Notes: generated from the sequence alone by a model not told the origin. Shown: positions 45,022 to 55,568, counted from the first letter of the stretch. The stretch is 64,000 nucleotides of DNA from Alteromonas sp. LOR (GCF_000753865.1 NZ_JQFW01000015.1:367916-431915), one strand, 5' to 3'. A program made the numbers and translations.

Positions 45022-46164
45022 CTAGCGCTTATGCTTTGAAGACAGTTTTGCCATGCCGCCACGTTTAACACTGGCTTGTTTGGTATAGTGGCCTGGCATC
45101 TCCGGTGACTGCCAGCCCCCAGCTAACTGCAATTCGGGTAAAGATGCGCCGTCTTCCGCTAACGAAACTGCTCCACCAACTCGTCCACTGTGTGGCGTGA
45201 TATTTTCTTGAATACCTGCCCGGACTGCAATGCGCTGCCACAACCTATAAATACTAGAGTAATTCAACACGGCGTCTTGGTTTACGCTATGACTTTCTTG
45301 ATAAGGATGAAGCGCCGTTTTGTGATTGTTAACTCGCCTAAACAATACACCTTTACTAATTGAACGAGGGTCATTCTGATCTCGAGGAAGTGATGTAGAA
45401 GGGTTATTATTTGCCTCGTTGATGTATTCGTTAATCATAGAAAGTGTACTCGATGAAACATATCTATATTGGCCATCGCCACTTTGGTCGCTCTTGGAAG
45501 ATACAACGAGTACAGTGTTATTTCGATGAGAAATGTGTTCAATGCACACCCTGACTAATTCGTCTGCACGAAGAAGGGCATCGAACATAAGATTAATAAT
45601 GGCTAGGTCTCGAAGTTCGAGCAAGGAATCCGGGATGATTTTATTATTGATCTGCTCAACCATTTCAATGGTGAGTGGTACCGCTTGTTTATGAGACATA
45701 CGAAATTTTTTGTTCTCTATAAGCGACAACCGAATAAAATCTCTAAGGTAGACCGAACGAATAATCGGGTTAGGTAGCTTTGCCATACCTAAGAACTTAC
45801 TCAATGCTGAAAGCCGTCGCTTGATGGTTCTGTAGGCGAGGGGAGTTTGGCATAGCAGCGCAACGTATTCTTTTATGCATTCTTCATTGTTGGTAAAGCT
45901 ATTGTTCAAACCTTGAAAGTTATTCTGCTTACAGAAAATCGAAAATTCGTTGTAATCACTAATATAAGCTCGCTGTGTGTTGTAAGGCAGTTTAGAAAAT
46001 ATATCTGTGAAGTATTTCTGAAAACTTTGGTCCGCAGACGAATAGGCATGATTTTCTGAAGTTTCTGAAGTAACACCGTATGCATCATCTGAAACTTCTG
46101 CTGTATTTGCCAGCGGTACTGGGAACAATTGATGGGAACGATGCTTAATAGTCTTATTTGTCAT
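45022..46164 (-). CDS. Orphan tyrosine recombinase
   Basis: A 380-residue site-specific recombinase of the phage-integrase fold. The catalytic set is visible: R in LLRADELVR, K in SSKSDQ, HSGR (HxxR), GGWQS (W replacing the second His) and Y in GHYTK. The N-terminal ~75 residues are not family-like, with the SAM-like core-binding domain following at about 75-165. No att repeat, tRNA or neighbouring mobile genes are obvious. It sits at the edge of a long gene-free stretch, which might be its substrate or the remains of one. Confidence 0.85.
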   Translation of the reverse strand: MTNKTIKHRSHQLFPVPLANTAEVSDDAYGVTSETSENHAYSSADQSFQKYFTDIFSKLPYNTQRAYISDYNEFSIFCKQNNFQGLNNSFTNNEECIKEYVALLCQTPLAYRTIKRRLSALSKFLGMAKLPNPIIRSVYLRDFIRLSLIENKKFRMSHKQAVPLTIEMVEQINNKIIPDSLLELRDLAIINLMFDALLRADELVRVCIEHISHRNNTVLVVSSKSDQSGDGQYRYVSSSTLSMINEYINEANNNPSTSLPRDQNDPRSISKGVLFRRVNNHKTALHPYQESHSVNQDAVLNYSSIYRLWQRIAVRAGIQENITPHSGRVGGAVSLAEDGASLPELQLAGGWQSPEMPGHYTKQASVKRGGMAKLSSKHKR

Positions 46165-46250
46165 AAAGCCAAAGCCTCAACGGATTTCTTATCAAATGTG
46201 GGTAGCCTTGTTCGAAAAGGGCTCTTACTCACTGAGTTTAAAAGTATTAA

Positions 46251-46370
46251 ATGAATCAAGTTAACGAATCAAGTGACGTGTATGTTGACGATTTTTCTCT
46301 GAAACAGCTTATGGAGCAACTTAAGGGACACTTATGGGATATCTTTTGGGGAAGAAAAAGACAAGATTAA
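46251..46370 (+). CDS. Possible small protein divergent from the recombinase
   Basis: A 39-codon frame starting with ATG at 46251, reading MNQVNESSDVYVDDFSLKQL at its N-terminus and ending with a WDIFWGRKRQD tail. It is amphipathic with balanced charge, more protein-like than other frames nearby. No strong ribosome binding site is visible. It could be a small regulator or chance. Confidence 0.3.
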   Translation: MNQVNESSDVYVDDFSLKQLMEQLKGHLWDIFWGRKRQD

Positions 46371-49123
46371 CAATAAACCAATCAGCGTTCTTAATGTTAG
46401 GCGTCACAAAGCGGGAACATACTCATAAAATCCGCAGTCAACACAAAGTACTGAAGAGCTAAAATTATTTCTAACCATATGAAAATATGTACTTTTTTAA
46501 GTGTTCACGCATGATAACTGTAATTATCATGCGTGAACATTCAGCATGATAATATAGGTAATATAAGCCCGATTCAGATACCGTAAAACCCCCTACAAAC
46601 CTTGTGCAAAATAACACATAACTGTGCATGTATACAGTTGTTGGTGGTATTTTAGGGTAAATTAGACTATAGCAACAGCTATGTGGCTCAAAAAACAGGC
46701 GCTCCTACGTAAAATCTGAGGCGTTTTCCAGACATCTACCTTGCAGAATTCGCGAAAATGAACCTTTTCCATATACCGTTACCTTTCAATAAACGAGAAC
46801 TATGAGAAGCGAGATCTTCTTCATTGTATTAGGCAGAATCCTTCATCACTCATGAAGGTGAATCGCGGTGCTGCTCAAACTATAAAACAATTTTAATATG
46901 AATTAAAACCCGCGAATTCAAACATCAATTCAAATCTCAATTCAAAACCTAGTTTAAAACTGGCCCTGGCTGCTACGTGTAAAAAGCATAGAAAGCGTAA
47001 AGCACTTATGAACACTCCGTCGGTAGTTAACACACTTATGTTTTTACTTTGAAAAATTTGAAGTAGGAGATAGAAAGTAAAGTGGTTTAACCCAACCTAG
47101 TAAATCAAAACAGCTATTCTTGAGTTCTTCTTTAAGTAATGTCCAAACTCTTACGGTATTTAATCCCAGATGAGCAATATTGATAAAATTTGTCCTCCAT
47201 ATAGTCATCGCTAGTAAATTAAATATCGATAAATAATCTCAAAAACTCAAGCAGAAATAGGAAGCTAATAAGCCTATTAATCGCTAGATATTAAAAACTA
47301 CGACAAATTATTTAACTACGCCGCTGAACTCATCTTTAGCTTTCTATGCATCGCTTTTAATCGCTAAACTATAAATCGAAAGAATTAAATTGGAAATGAA
47401 TGATTAACTGAATATGCCTTTATAGTTGAAAAGTATTTAATTTAAAAAAATTGAAATGCTTATTTTTGATTTAGCCATAGAGTACTTGTACTGGATATCA
47501 GACCGCCATACTAATCTTTGATATATAGGCCGCTATTAACTCCGGTATGTAACAAAGAGCCTTTACTTGAAGTGTCATTGAATTAAATCAAAAGCACACA
47601 CGTCTATTATTAATCGATACTTTGCTTTTCACTGAATGCGATTAAAAGAGCCAGTATAAGAGTGTTTTTTTTAATTAAAGAGCTCTAAAACCTCTCTGTA
47701 TAAAATAAGAGCCAATAAAAGATGGATAGGTGATACACCTTCTAAATTGCCGACGCCTTTTTGGATACTTTAACAGTCTATTTAACATAATATACATTGT
47801 GCGTAATTATGTATTGTGATGCTTTAGGGGCGTATCCGTTGCTGCTTGGTTGGTTTGCTGTGCGTGAAGACTTACCGACTTTTACCGCATCTGCAGAGCT
47901 TTGCAGTCAGTTATATCTTCATGGGATTTTAGATGGCTCTTCACGAGTTTGTTTACGGTGTTTTTAACTGGCTTTTTGAAGGCTTTTTGCAGGCTTGTTT
48001 TGAAAAGCTTGAATTGGTCTATATTTGATAGTGACTACGTTACTAGCAGCTTTATGTATAGTTTTGCGCATTATTCAAATCGTCTTCTACGTGAAATCTG
48101 ACGTACTACACCTCACATTCTTTTATTTAATTCACGTAGCGTCATTTTATAATCTTGGGGGCACCCCAAAGACGTTCGCATAGACTTTAGTGCTTTCTTT
48201 TATTTTACTTCTATCACAAACTGTAATTTAATTGGCTCGTTTTATTACTCTCAATTAAAGTGCGACCACGCTTTTTCGTTTTCTGCTTTTTAGCTTTTTA
48301 TTTTTCAGTGCTTAATCAAAGTTTTAATACTCGGTTTTTATCCACGGCTTGAGTGACTTGTTTGTTGTCCTTTTTCCAAAGTTTATTATTTAGTTCCACT
48401 TCGATGATTTATGTAATTAGTATCATTATAAGTTCTTTGGTAGCCGCCAGTTTTTAACCAGGCCTTGATGATAATTTCAGAACGCTATTCTGAAATGCCC
48501 AAATTTTCTGATGATTGAAATAAATGCTGAACATTTAAGTGTCTTACTTTTAGTTCTTAGCAAATGGTTTTTAAAGGACTCGAGTGTTAGCTAGTGGCTT
48601 TGACACCGATCTCAAAAATCAAATCGCCTGAGAGATTTTAAAAAATTATCGAGGCTGTATATGATTTTCTTTATGAGAGTAACGGTTATTTTTATCAAAA
48701 CAGATAAAAGAGAATAAAGCTAGTTTGATAATGACTAACGATTCTGTTTATACAGATTAAGATTATTGGAAAGACTGTGGCGGTTTTTTATTATCCTATG
48801 AATCACTATCCTATGAAATAGTAGCGCGGCTTGGTCTTGGACTAGGGCTTGGAAACTGGTTTTCCAGTAAGTTAATGCGTCACGCAGGGTTTGCTGTGAG
48901 TTAATGCATCACGCTGATTTTTTTTGAATAATTAGGTGTCGACGCTGTTTTTGAAATACATGCATGCAAGGTTCTTAAACTTCATATCAGCAACGAGAAT
49001 CAATTATTACAATAACAATAAAACAGTGCTGACCGCCCTACTTTCTTCGTTACTAGATTACTGGTTATTAGGTTTTAGGACGTGTTTTGCTACAACCTAT
49101 TTTTCGAATTCGAAAACACAATA
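46371..49123. other. Gene-free AT-rich desert next to the recombinase
   Basis: About 2.75 kb (3.1 kb including its edges) with no convincing gene. The longest open frames are 60-66 codons, lack ribosome binding sites and are low in complexity. It is very AT-rich (a 60-bp sample at 47221 is 27% GC). It holds many short hairpins: CCTTCAT/ATGAAGG near 46842, TTGGGG/CCCCAA at 48155-48169 and ATTTCAGAA/TTCTGAAAT at 48474-48496. It also holds small direct repeats such as TATCCTATGAA (near 48794 and 48809) and GTTAATGC (near 48873 and 48900). It could be decayed DNA, a structured RNA or a recombination locus. Confidence 0.5.
46502..46539. repeat. 16-bp perfect inverted repeat upstream of the recombinase
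   Basis: TGTTCACGCATGATAA (46502-46517) and its exact complement (46524-46539) are separated by CTGTAA. It lies 338 bp from the recombinase start. It could be a recombination or binding site, or a terminator, although no T-run follows. Confidence 0.6.
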
Positions 49124-49186
49124 TTGAGGTTTTAGGTTTTAGGTTTTAGGTTTTAGGTTTTTGGTTTTAGGTATTAGGTAATAGGT
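49124..49186 (+). repeat. TTTAGGT heptamer tandem repeat
   Basis: Eight head-to-tail copies of TTTAGGT (49131-49186, the later ones degenerate: TTTTGGT, ATTAGGT, AATAGGT), preceded by a partial TTGAGGT unit. It lies in non-coding DNA before the nhaC gene's 3' end. Such tracts change length by slippage. Confidence 0.9.
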
Positions 49187-49307
49187 TCATCAACTTTTAT
49201 CAGCCATCTAGCCGTTGATGCCAAAAAAGCACTATTTTTTAGGTGCTAATTTCTAAGCGCTAAGTTTTAGGCCTTAATTCTTAACGTTAATACTTGGCCG
49301 CTAGAGC

Positions 49308-50723
49308 CTAACCCTTTACAGGTTTAGAGTAAGACTTTTTAAGCAGCCCGAATCCGAATGCCGCCATTGTCACTGCCACAATACCGTTTAAGTAATTGAA
49401 AAAGGCGTAAGGTGCATAAGATAAAACGTCGACTTCAAGGGTTGCGGCATAAAATGCACCTGCCGTTGTCCAAGGAATAAGGCCCGTTGTCATTGTGGAT
49501 CCTTCTTCCACTGAGCGTGAAAGTACGGCGCTGTCTAATTGCTGTTGCTCATATTTTGGCTTAAAAAGTTGGCAACTAAGAATAATTGAGATGTAGGCTT
49601 CTCCCATCGCCACATTACCCACAAAGCCAGATACAATAGTGCTAGCAACGAGACTTGCCGTTCGTTTTACTCTGGCAATACTGCCAGCAAGAAGCGAACT
49701 TAAAAAACCGGCTCCGTGTAAAACGCCGCCTAAGGCGATAGCCATTAAGGCAAGCAATAGTGTCCAGCTCATGCTCGTTATACCGCCGCGACCGAGTAAA
49801 GCGTCTAAGTTCTCAATGCCAGTCGATTCCGGTTTATTTTCCCATAGCGCATTCAACACACTGATAAAACTCTCGCCTTGATAAAAGATGGCAATAAACA
49901 CGGCGAATAAAATACTGAATGACATGGTGACTTCTGCAGGTACTTTTTTAATGCTTAAGGTGGCCAATAATATAAGTGGAAGCAAGGTCACAATGGGTGT
50001 CAGACTATAGTTGTTTGCCAGCGCATCTTGAATTAACGCGACTTCACTTAGGTTAAGGTTTTGATCTCCATAGCTTAACCCTATGACTACAAAAATGATG
50101 AGGGTGATAATAAATGTAGGTAACGTGGTAAAAAGCATGGAATAGATATGGCGAAACAGTGTGGTTCCAGCACTCATTGCTGCAAGGTTTGTGGTATCTG
50201 AAATAGGTGACATTTTATCGCCAAAGGTAGCACCACAAACAATCATTCCCGCCACCAATGGAAGTGGAATATTCATGGTGCTTCCTATACCTATTAACAC
50301 AACGCCCAGTGTACCCACGGTGCCCCAAGACGTTCCGGTTGCCACAGACATAATCGCGCACAGTATCATGCCAACGGCTAAGAATAAGCTAGGGCTTAGC
50401 CAGCTCAACCCGTAATACATCAGCGTCGCGATTGTACCGCTGTGCATAAAACTGGAAATTACCATGCCAATCAATATAAAAATATAGATAGCGGGCATGG
50501 CGCGAGCCAGTGAATTTGTCATTAGCTCGCGAATTTGTAGGTAGTTGTACCCAAGTAAATAGGCATTTAAACCCACCCATATTAGGCACAAAAACATCAG
50601 CGCATGCAGACTAATACCCAGTCCAAAAATACCGCCAGCTAGTGCAATAACAATCACGCTAAAGCAGATGAAAGACTGCAGGAATGAAGGCGTGCGCAGT
50701 GGCGATATAGTGGATTTGGACAT
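49308..50723 (-). CDS. nhaC: Na+/H+ antiporter NhaC family
   Basis: A 471-residue inner-membrane antiporter with about 11-12 transmembrane helices. The conserved NhaC segments include SVATGTSWGTVGTLG, CGATFGDKMSPISDTTNL and the C-terminal LIPWTTAGAF. It extrudes sodium in exchange for protons, as expected in a marine organism. It is isolated: its 3' side faces the gene desert, its 5' side the DUF2254 gene. Confidence 0.9.
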   Translation of the reverse strand: MSKSTISPLRTPSFLQSFICFSVIVIALAGGIFGLGISLHALMFLCLIWVGLNAYLLGYNYLQIRELMTNSLARAMPAIYIFILIGMVISSFMHSGTIATLMYYGLSWLSPSLFLAVGMILCAIMSVATGTSWGTVGTLGVVLIGIGSTMNIPLPLVAGMIVCGATFGDKMSPISDTTNLAAMSAGTTLFRHIYSMLFTTLPTFIITLIIFVVIGLSYGDQNLNLSEVALIQDALANNYSLTPIVTLLPLILLATLSIKKVPAEVTMSFSILFAVFIAIFYQGESFISVLNALWENKPESTGIENLDALLGRGGITSMSWTLLLALMAIALGGVLHGAGFLSSLLAGSIARVKRTASLVASTIVSGFVGNVAMGEAYISIILSCQLFKPKYEQQQLDSAVLSRSVEEGSTMTTGLIPWTTAGAFYAATLEVDVLSYAPYAFFNYLNGIVAVTMAAFGFGLLKKSYSKPVKG

Positions 50724-50835
50724 AAGTAGTTAAATTGCCTATTAGCGACTAATTAATGGAATAAAGCGCATGTTTTCTTTGTGGATACTATTTGTTATTG
50801 GAGCTATTCGTCTCTGGTGCGACTTGTTATTGGTA

Positions 50836-52227
50836 CTATTTATCATTGGCGCCGCGGTAGATTTTTTCTAACCGCGCTTTATCTTGCTCAAAGCACAGTT
50901 GCTGCTCACTGCGTTTAAAGCTTTGTGTGGCAAAGTCATTCGCCACTTTTGAAAAATCAGACGCTAATTCGCTACCGGTGTCTTTTTTGAGTTTCTCGAA
51001 ACACGCAGATAACGTTTGTAATGACTTTTGAATTCTTATGGCAACTTCAATGTTGCCAGCGCCATCTCTTGCGATACTTGTATATGCGTCATCAAAGATA
51101 TCGTGTATTGAAATTTTAGGAACGGAAATGCGGTTGTACTTTGGTTTCTCATAATGGGGTTTGTCATTATGCGGTTGTTCACAGTTATTGTCGTCTGAGC
51201 TCTTTGCTGCTTTATTATGGTTGAAGGCGCGCCCGTCCTGATTGGTTTTGTCAGTGTTCTTATTTGGTTTTGACCACAACAGCATTAAACGGGTGATACT
51301 GCTAACAATGCCGATGGCAGTTCCGTGGTCGTTTACCGATGGAGACAACGCACGTGACGCTATTTCTGCTAGCACAATAAAACCAAAGCGTGGATCAGCC
51401 TCAAAGGAGCGCGACGAACTTATACTAAACGCTGAGGTTAACCCTTCACAGTCAATATCTTTATTCACGTAAGCGATGTTCTTTTCCGGCGTAACAAATT
51501 CCCCAGGCAGCATGGCAATGTTAACAAATATATCGTTGTTGTTTGCCCACTCTTGAATCTTGGCAAGGTCTATTAGCTGTATGTACCCAACCTCTGAGGT
51601 CTGTACCGCAAAACTCCCCTGCTCTTTAATGTCGCTTGCTGGTATTGCGCCCAAACAAGGGGTTTTAATTCGCTGTTCAATGGCGCGCTGCGTCGCTTCT
51701 TCAACTTTCAGTGTGGTTGATTCAACTCGACCTAAACGAGCTACACTGTCCACCCAACGAATAAAGGTTAAAATTACCACGGCAAATGCCAAACAGGTAA
51801 TACAGAAAAGCAGGAATACACCCGCCTGTTCGTAAAATCCCTGGCTCATTGCAGTCAGAGCAACTGCACTGTATATAAACGCGCCAACAAATGTTGATAA
51901 CGCGTTTTGCGATACATCATCTGAAATGATGAGCCCGAGTGAGCGAGGTGTTGATGACTGGCTTGCAGATGCATACGCATTGACCATGGCTCCGGCGGAA
52001 AACGTGGCAATCACCATCATGCTCGACGCCATAATAGATAGCAGTGTTTTAACTGAATCAGGTTCAATTTTTGGTAGGTGTTCAGCAAGAGAAGTGCCGT
52101 CTACTATCTTTGCAGCGAAAACCGCGAGTAGCGAAAGCAGACAGAAACCTAAAGGTTTAATCCATAGTTTTTCTTTAAAACTGAATAGCAAAAACCGTAT
52201 TTTATCTACCGACAATGGCGCGTCCAT
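50836..52227 (-). CDS. DUF2254 membrane protein
   Basis: A 463-residue protein with about four N-terminal transmembrane helices (within 15-165) and a large cytoplasmic C-terminal part. The segments MMVIATFSAGAMVNAYASAS, SPRSLGLIISDD and ALSPSVNDHGTAI fit the DUF2254 family, whose function is unknown. An insert rich in Asp, Asn, Lys and His (about 330-370) interrupts the C-terminal domain. It lies next to, but oriented with, the photolyase cluster. Confidence 0.85.
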   Translation of the reverse strand: MDAPLSVDKIRFLLFSFKEKLWIKPLGFCLLSLLAVFAAKIVDGTSLAEHLPKIEPDSVKTLLSIMASSMMVIATFSAGAMVNAYASASQSSTPRSLGLIISDDVSQNALSTFVGAFIYSAVALTAMSQGFYEQAGVFLLFCITCLAFAVVILTFIRWVDSVARLGRVESTTLKVEEATQRAIEQRIKTPCLGAIPASDIKEQGSFAVQTSEVGYIQLIDLAKIQEWANNNDIFVNIAMLPGEFVTPEKNIAYVNKDIDCEGLTSAFSISSSRSFEADPRFGFIVLAEIASRALSPSVNDHGTAIGIVSSITRLMLLWSKPNKNTDKTNQDGRAFNHNKAAKSSDDNNCEQPHNDKPHYEKPKYNRISVPKISIHDIFDDAYTSIARDGAGNIEVAIRIQKSLQTLSACFEKLKKDTGSELASDFSKVANDFATQSFKRSEQQLCFEQDKARLEKIYRGANDK

Positions 52228-52344
52228 ACCTTTACTCCTGTTGGTTTTTACTTGTTAGTATTGTTATCTGATGCTTACTTATATTCGGCGGGGGTATAAA
52301 TAGCAAGGGCGAATATAGGCTCGCCCTTTTACTTACGTTACCAA

Positions 52345-52491
52345 TTAACTTGCTGGTGTCTTGTTTTTGTTGCCGGCGCACCGTTTAGAACAGTATCGAA
52401 CGTGCTCCCAATCTCTTTCCCATTTTTTACGCCAGCTGAATGGCCTGTTACACACTGGGCACATTTTGGTAGGTAGATCAGACTTCTTCAT
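52345..52491 (-). CDS. DUF2256 zinc-knuckle protein
   Basis: A 48-residue protein with CPVC and YCSKRC (CxxC ... CxxxC) motifs, an aromatic-basic centre ([12 protein letters not shown]) and a basic tail. This is the DUF2256 pattern, a small zinc-binding family often encoded beside cryptochrome/photolyase genes. It overlaps the end of the FeS photolyase gene by 14 bp, so the two are translated together. Confidence 0.9.
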   Translation of the reverse strand: MKKSDLPTKMCPVCNRPFSWRKKWERDWEHVRYCSKRCAGNKNKTPAS

Positions 52492-54016
52492 TTTTCGTTA
52501 TCTTCGTTAAAAACTTGGCAGCATCCTCTTTCATCGCATTAATATTGTCTTCTTTCATTCGGCCATAGGTCTTAAGGATCATAGCCATGCGATGGTTGTT
52601 ACTGAGCTTTTCCTTATTCTTATCAATGAAATGCCAATATAAGTAGTTAAATGGACAGGCTTTTGGCCCCGTCTTTTTCGACACTTGATAGCCACAATTT
52701 TTGCAATAGTTAGACATTTTATTGATGTAGCTACCGCTTGCTACATAAGGCTTGCTGGCTAAATTTCCGCCGTCACTATATAAGATCATGCCCGCCACAT
52801 TAGGTAGTTCTACCCACTCATAGGCATCAGCATACACCGCGAGATACCAAGCCTGCACTTGTTCAGGGCTAAGTTCGGTGAGTAAACTGAAGTTTCCAAT
52901 CACCATAAGCCGCTGTATATGGTGGGCGTAGGCATTTTGCTTCGTTTCTTTAATGCATTGACGCATGCAGTTCATATTGGTTTGAGCGTTCCAAAAGAAC
53001 TCAGGCACATTTCTGTCGTTATTAAAGTAGTTATCCGTTTTAAGTTGCGGCATAAAGTGCCAATAGAACCCACGAATGTACTCTCGCCATCCTAGGATTT
53101 GACGAATAAAGCCTTCGGCGGAATTAAGGGGAACTTGCCCGCTGTGATAGGCTTGCTCCGCGGCGCTTATCGCTTCTTTGGGTGTCAGCATGCCGCAGTT
53201 TAAGTAAAATCCAATATGTGAATGATACATCCACGGCTTGCCTTCAACCATTGCGTCTTGATACTGACCAAAGTTAGGCAGGCGTTCCTCAATAAACGTA
53301 TTCAGTACCTTAAGAGCATCTTTACGGGTGACAGCAAAAAAGAAGTCGTCTAGGTCGCCAAAATGATCGGCAAACTCGTTTTCAACAAGATCAATGACAT
53401 CTCTGGTTATATCGTCAACATCAAAGGTGCTGTGTTTTGGTACTTTATGATCGTCTGGCATCGATTCGCGATTTTGTGCATCATAATTCCATTTGCCGCC
53501 AACAGGATCTTTACCTTCCATGAGTACGTTATGCTTTCGACGCATCTCACGGTAAAAAAATTCCATGCGTAGCTGCTTTTTCCCTTCGGCCCAGTCACTA
53601 AATTCCTGAGGCGTTGCGAGAAAGCGATTATCTTCTGAGATTTTAACGGGCGTTTTTAGCGTGTTTTCCCATTGCTGCATACTACTTAGCAGACGGTGCT
53701 CGCCCGGGGAGGTAACAACCACTTGGTCAAAGTCGCCAGCACTTAATGTTGCTTCAACCTGAGCCAATAGGCTGCCCTTGTTGCGCTCATCATTGTAGGT
53801 AACGTAATCTACTGTGTAGTTGTTATCTTTCAGTTCTTGTGCAAAGTGGCGCATAGCACTGAACAAAAACGCTATTTTCTTTTTATGATGCTTTACGTAG
53901 GTTGCTTCTTCCCTCACCTCTGCCATTAAAATGGTGTCTTGCGTTTTTGTTGCGTTCGCAATAGCCGGCAGATTATCGGTAAGCTGATCGCCTAAAACAA
54001 GAATGAGTGAAGCCAT
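52478..54016 (-). CDS. phrB: FeS bacterial cryptochrome / (6-4) photolyase (PhrB-type)
   Basis: A 512-residue flavoprotein that repairs (6-4) photoproducts using blue light. The four cysteines C350, C438, C441 and C454 fall at the same residue numbers as the [4Fe-4S] ligands of Agrobacterium PhrB, as I recall them, and H365/H366 match its active site. The N-terminal antenna-binding domain starts [13 protein letters not shown]. It is followed within 1 bp by the next photolyase gene upstream and overlaps DUF2256. Confidence 0.93.
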   Translation of the reverse strand: MASLILVLGDQLTDNLPAIANATKTQDTILMAEVREEATYVKHHKKKIAFLFSAMRHFAQELKDNNYTVDYVTYNDERNKGSLLAQVEATLSAGDFDQVVVTSPGEHRLLSSMQQWENTLKTPVKISEDNRFLATPQEFSDWAEGKKQLRMEFFYREMRRKHNVLMEGKDPVGGKWNYDAQNRESMPDDHKVPKHSTFDVDDITRDVIDLVENEFADHFGDLDDFFFAVTRKDALKVLNTFIEERLPNFGQYQDAMVEGKPWMYHSHIGFYLNCGMLTPKEAISAAEQAYHSGQVPLNSAEGFIRQILGWREYIRGFYWHFMPQLKTDNYFNNDRNVPEFFWNAQTNMNCMRQCIKETKQNAYAHHIQRLMVIGNFSLLTELSPEQVQAWYLAVYADAYEWVELPNVAGMILYSDGGNLASKPYVASGSYINKMSNYCKNCGYQVSKKTGPKACPFNYLYWHFIDKNKEKLSNNHRMAMILKTYGRMKEDNINAMKEDAAKFLTKITKNEEV

Positions 54017-55444
54017 CTATTGTCCTTTAATCTCTTGAAAAGCATCAAGAGCACGCTGCCTAGAGGCTTTTAAATCTACAATGGGTTCGGGGTAACTTTT
54101 ACCTAACTCTAGCTTGGCGTCTTTCGCTATTACGCCCGGTGTTTCCCAGGGCTTATGAATGTACTTATCGGGAAGATCTTTTAATTCAGGGCAGTATTTA
54201 CGTACGTATTTACCTTTCTTATCAAACTTCTCGCCCTGCAAAATCGGGTTGAATATTCTAAAGTACGGCGATGCATCGGCGCCTGAGCCAGCCACCCATT
54301 GCCAACCTGCACTATTACTGGCTAAATCTGCATCTAACAAGGTATCCCAAAACCATCTTTCACCTTCGTGCCAGCTTAAAAGTAAGTTTTTAACAAGGAA
54401 TGAACCAACAATCATACGTACTCTGTTGTGCATATAGCCGGTTTGCCACAGTTCGCGCATGCCAGCATCCACAATCGGAATACCTGTATTACCGGTTTGC
54501 CACGCTTTCAGTGCTTTCGCGTCTTTGCGCCATGGGAACTTATCGAACTTGTCGTTGAAGTTTTTATTCGGCAATGTGGGGAAATGAAACAGCAGGTAAT
54601 AGCTAAACTCTCTCCAGCCGAGTTCACTCAAGTAGGTGTCGATACTCTTGTCTTCTGTGGCGCCGAATTTATCTTTTATCGCATACCACACCTGATTGGG
54701 AGACACTTCGCCAAAGTGAAGATGGGGAGAAAGTCTCGACGTTCCTTTCATAGAAGGAATGTCTCTGCCGTCTTTGTACTGTCTAGCCGCGTGTTGTATA
54801 AACTCTGACAGGTTGTCCGCTGCACCTTCTTCACCGGGCTTCCACATTTTGCTAATGGTAGAGTCCCATTTAATCTCAGGAAGCAAGTTTAGCGCATCAA
54901 GTCCATCATCTTTATACTCATCATCCGCGTAGGTAATCCTCGCTGGAGGCGCCTTGGGATAGCGTGGCTCTTCAATTTTTAAGCATCCATTTCGATAGTA
55001 AGGTGTATACACTTTGTAAGGTGTTCCATCTTTTTTTAATACCTTCATCGGCTCCCAGAGCAAGCTGCCGTTACTGCTGTAAGCTTCAAAATCACTATCA
55101 ATAAGCTGTTTTTTAATTTCCTTGTCACGATTTATTTGCCACGGTTCGTAGCAGCGATTCCAAAAAATCGCCTTAGCGTTGATCGCTTCCATAATCTTTG
55201 GGATAAGTACTTTCGGGTCACCCTTAAAGATTTTTAAGTGGCCGTTTAGCCTGTCATTAAGCGAGGTAAGCGAGTGATGCAACCACCATTGACTCGCGCT
55301 GCCAGGTACCCTCCCATCGGGAGTGGTATCGTCATAAATGTAAATGGGGAGAATTTTACCCATGTCACAGGCTGCGTTAAGTGCTGGGTTGTCATTCACT
55401 CTGAGGTCTTGTCTAAACCACATAATACTTACGGGAACGGTCAC
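54017..55444 (-). CDS. phrA: CPD deoxyribodipyrimidine photolyase
   Basis: A 475-residue class I/III-type photolyase that repairs cyclobutane pyrimidine dimers. Key segments: the N-terminal antenna domain MWFRQDLRVNDN, the FAD-site GWREFSYYLL, TGIPIVDAGMRELW, MHNRVRMIVGSF and WQWVAGSGADASPYFRIFNP. The pattern is canonical photolyase, not DASH. It ends exactly at the start of the FeS photolyase gene (1 bp gap) and probably shares its transcript. A 124-bp divergent promoter region separates it from the DASH gene. Confidence 0.93.
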   Translation of the reverse strand: MTVPVSIMWFRQDLRVNDNPALNAACDMGKILPIYIYDDTTPDGRVPGSASQWWLHHSLTSLNDRLNGHLKIFKGDPKVLIPKIMEAINAKAIFWNRCYEPWQINRDKEIKKQLIDSDFEAYSSNGSLLWEPMKVLKKDGTPYKVYTPYYRNGCLKIEEPRYPKAPPARITYADDEYKDDGLDALNLLPEIKWDSTISKMWKPGEEGAADNLSEFIQHAARQYKDGRDIPSMKGTSRLSPHLHFGEVSPNQVWYAIKDKFGATEDKSIDTYLSELGWREFSYYLLFHFPTLPNKNFNDKFDKFPWRKDAKALKAWQTGNTGIPIVDAGMRELWQTGYMHNRVRMIVGSFLVKNLLLSWHEGERWFWDTLLDADLASNSAGWQWVAGSGADASPYFRIFNPILQGEKFDKKGKYVRKYCPELKDLPDKYIHKPWETPGVIAKDAKLELGKSYPEPIVDLKASRQRALDAFQEIKGQ

Positions 55445-55568
55445 TTTTTTTCCTTAATGTGTTGCTCTAATCTTTGATTACTAACGTAATTGAACTTGTA
55501 CGCAATTCGGCGGGTTCAGGATCCGTTGTGATTACAAAAGTGATATAAAAATAAATCTGAGAATTACT

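Noticed and set aside
47901..48101. A 66-codon plus-strand frame in the gene desert
   Set aside because: Phe/Ser/Leu-rich translation of T-rich DNA, no ribosome binding site; not supported as a gene.
48936..49127. A 63-codon plus-strand frame next to the heptamer tract
   Set aside because: Low complexity and no ribosome binding site; likely chance.
49131..49186. The TTTAGGT array considered as a CRISPR array
   Set aside because: The units are contiguous 7-mers with no spacers, and no cas gene is present.
45022..49307. A diversity-generating retroelement, retron or integron in the desert
   Set aside because: No reverse transcriptase is present, and I found no standard attC core sites or cassettes; the recombinase does not show the extra integron-integrase segment that I could recognise.
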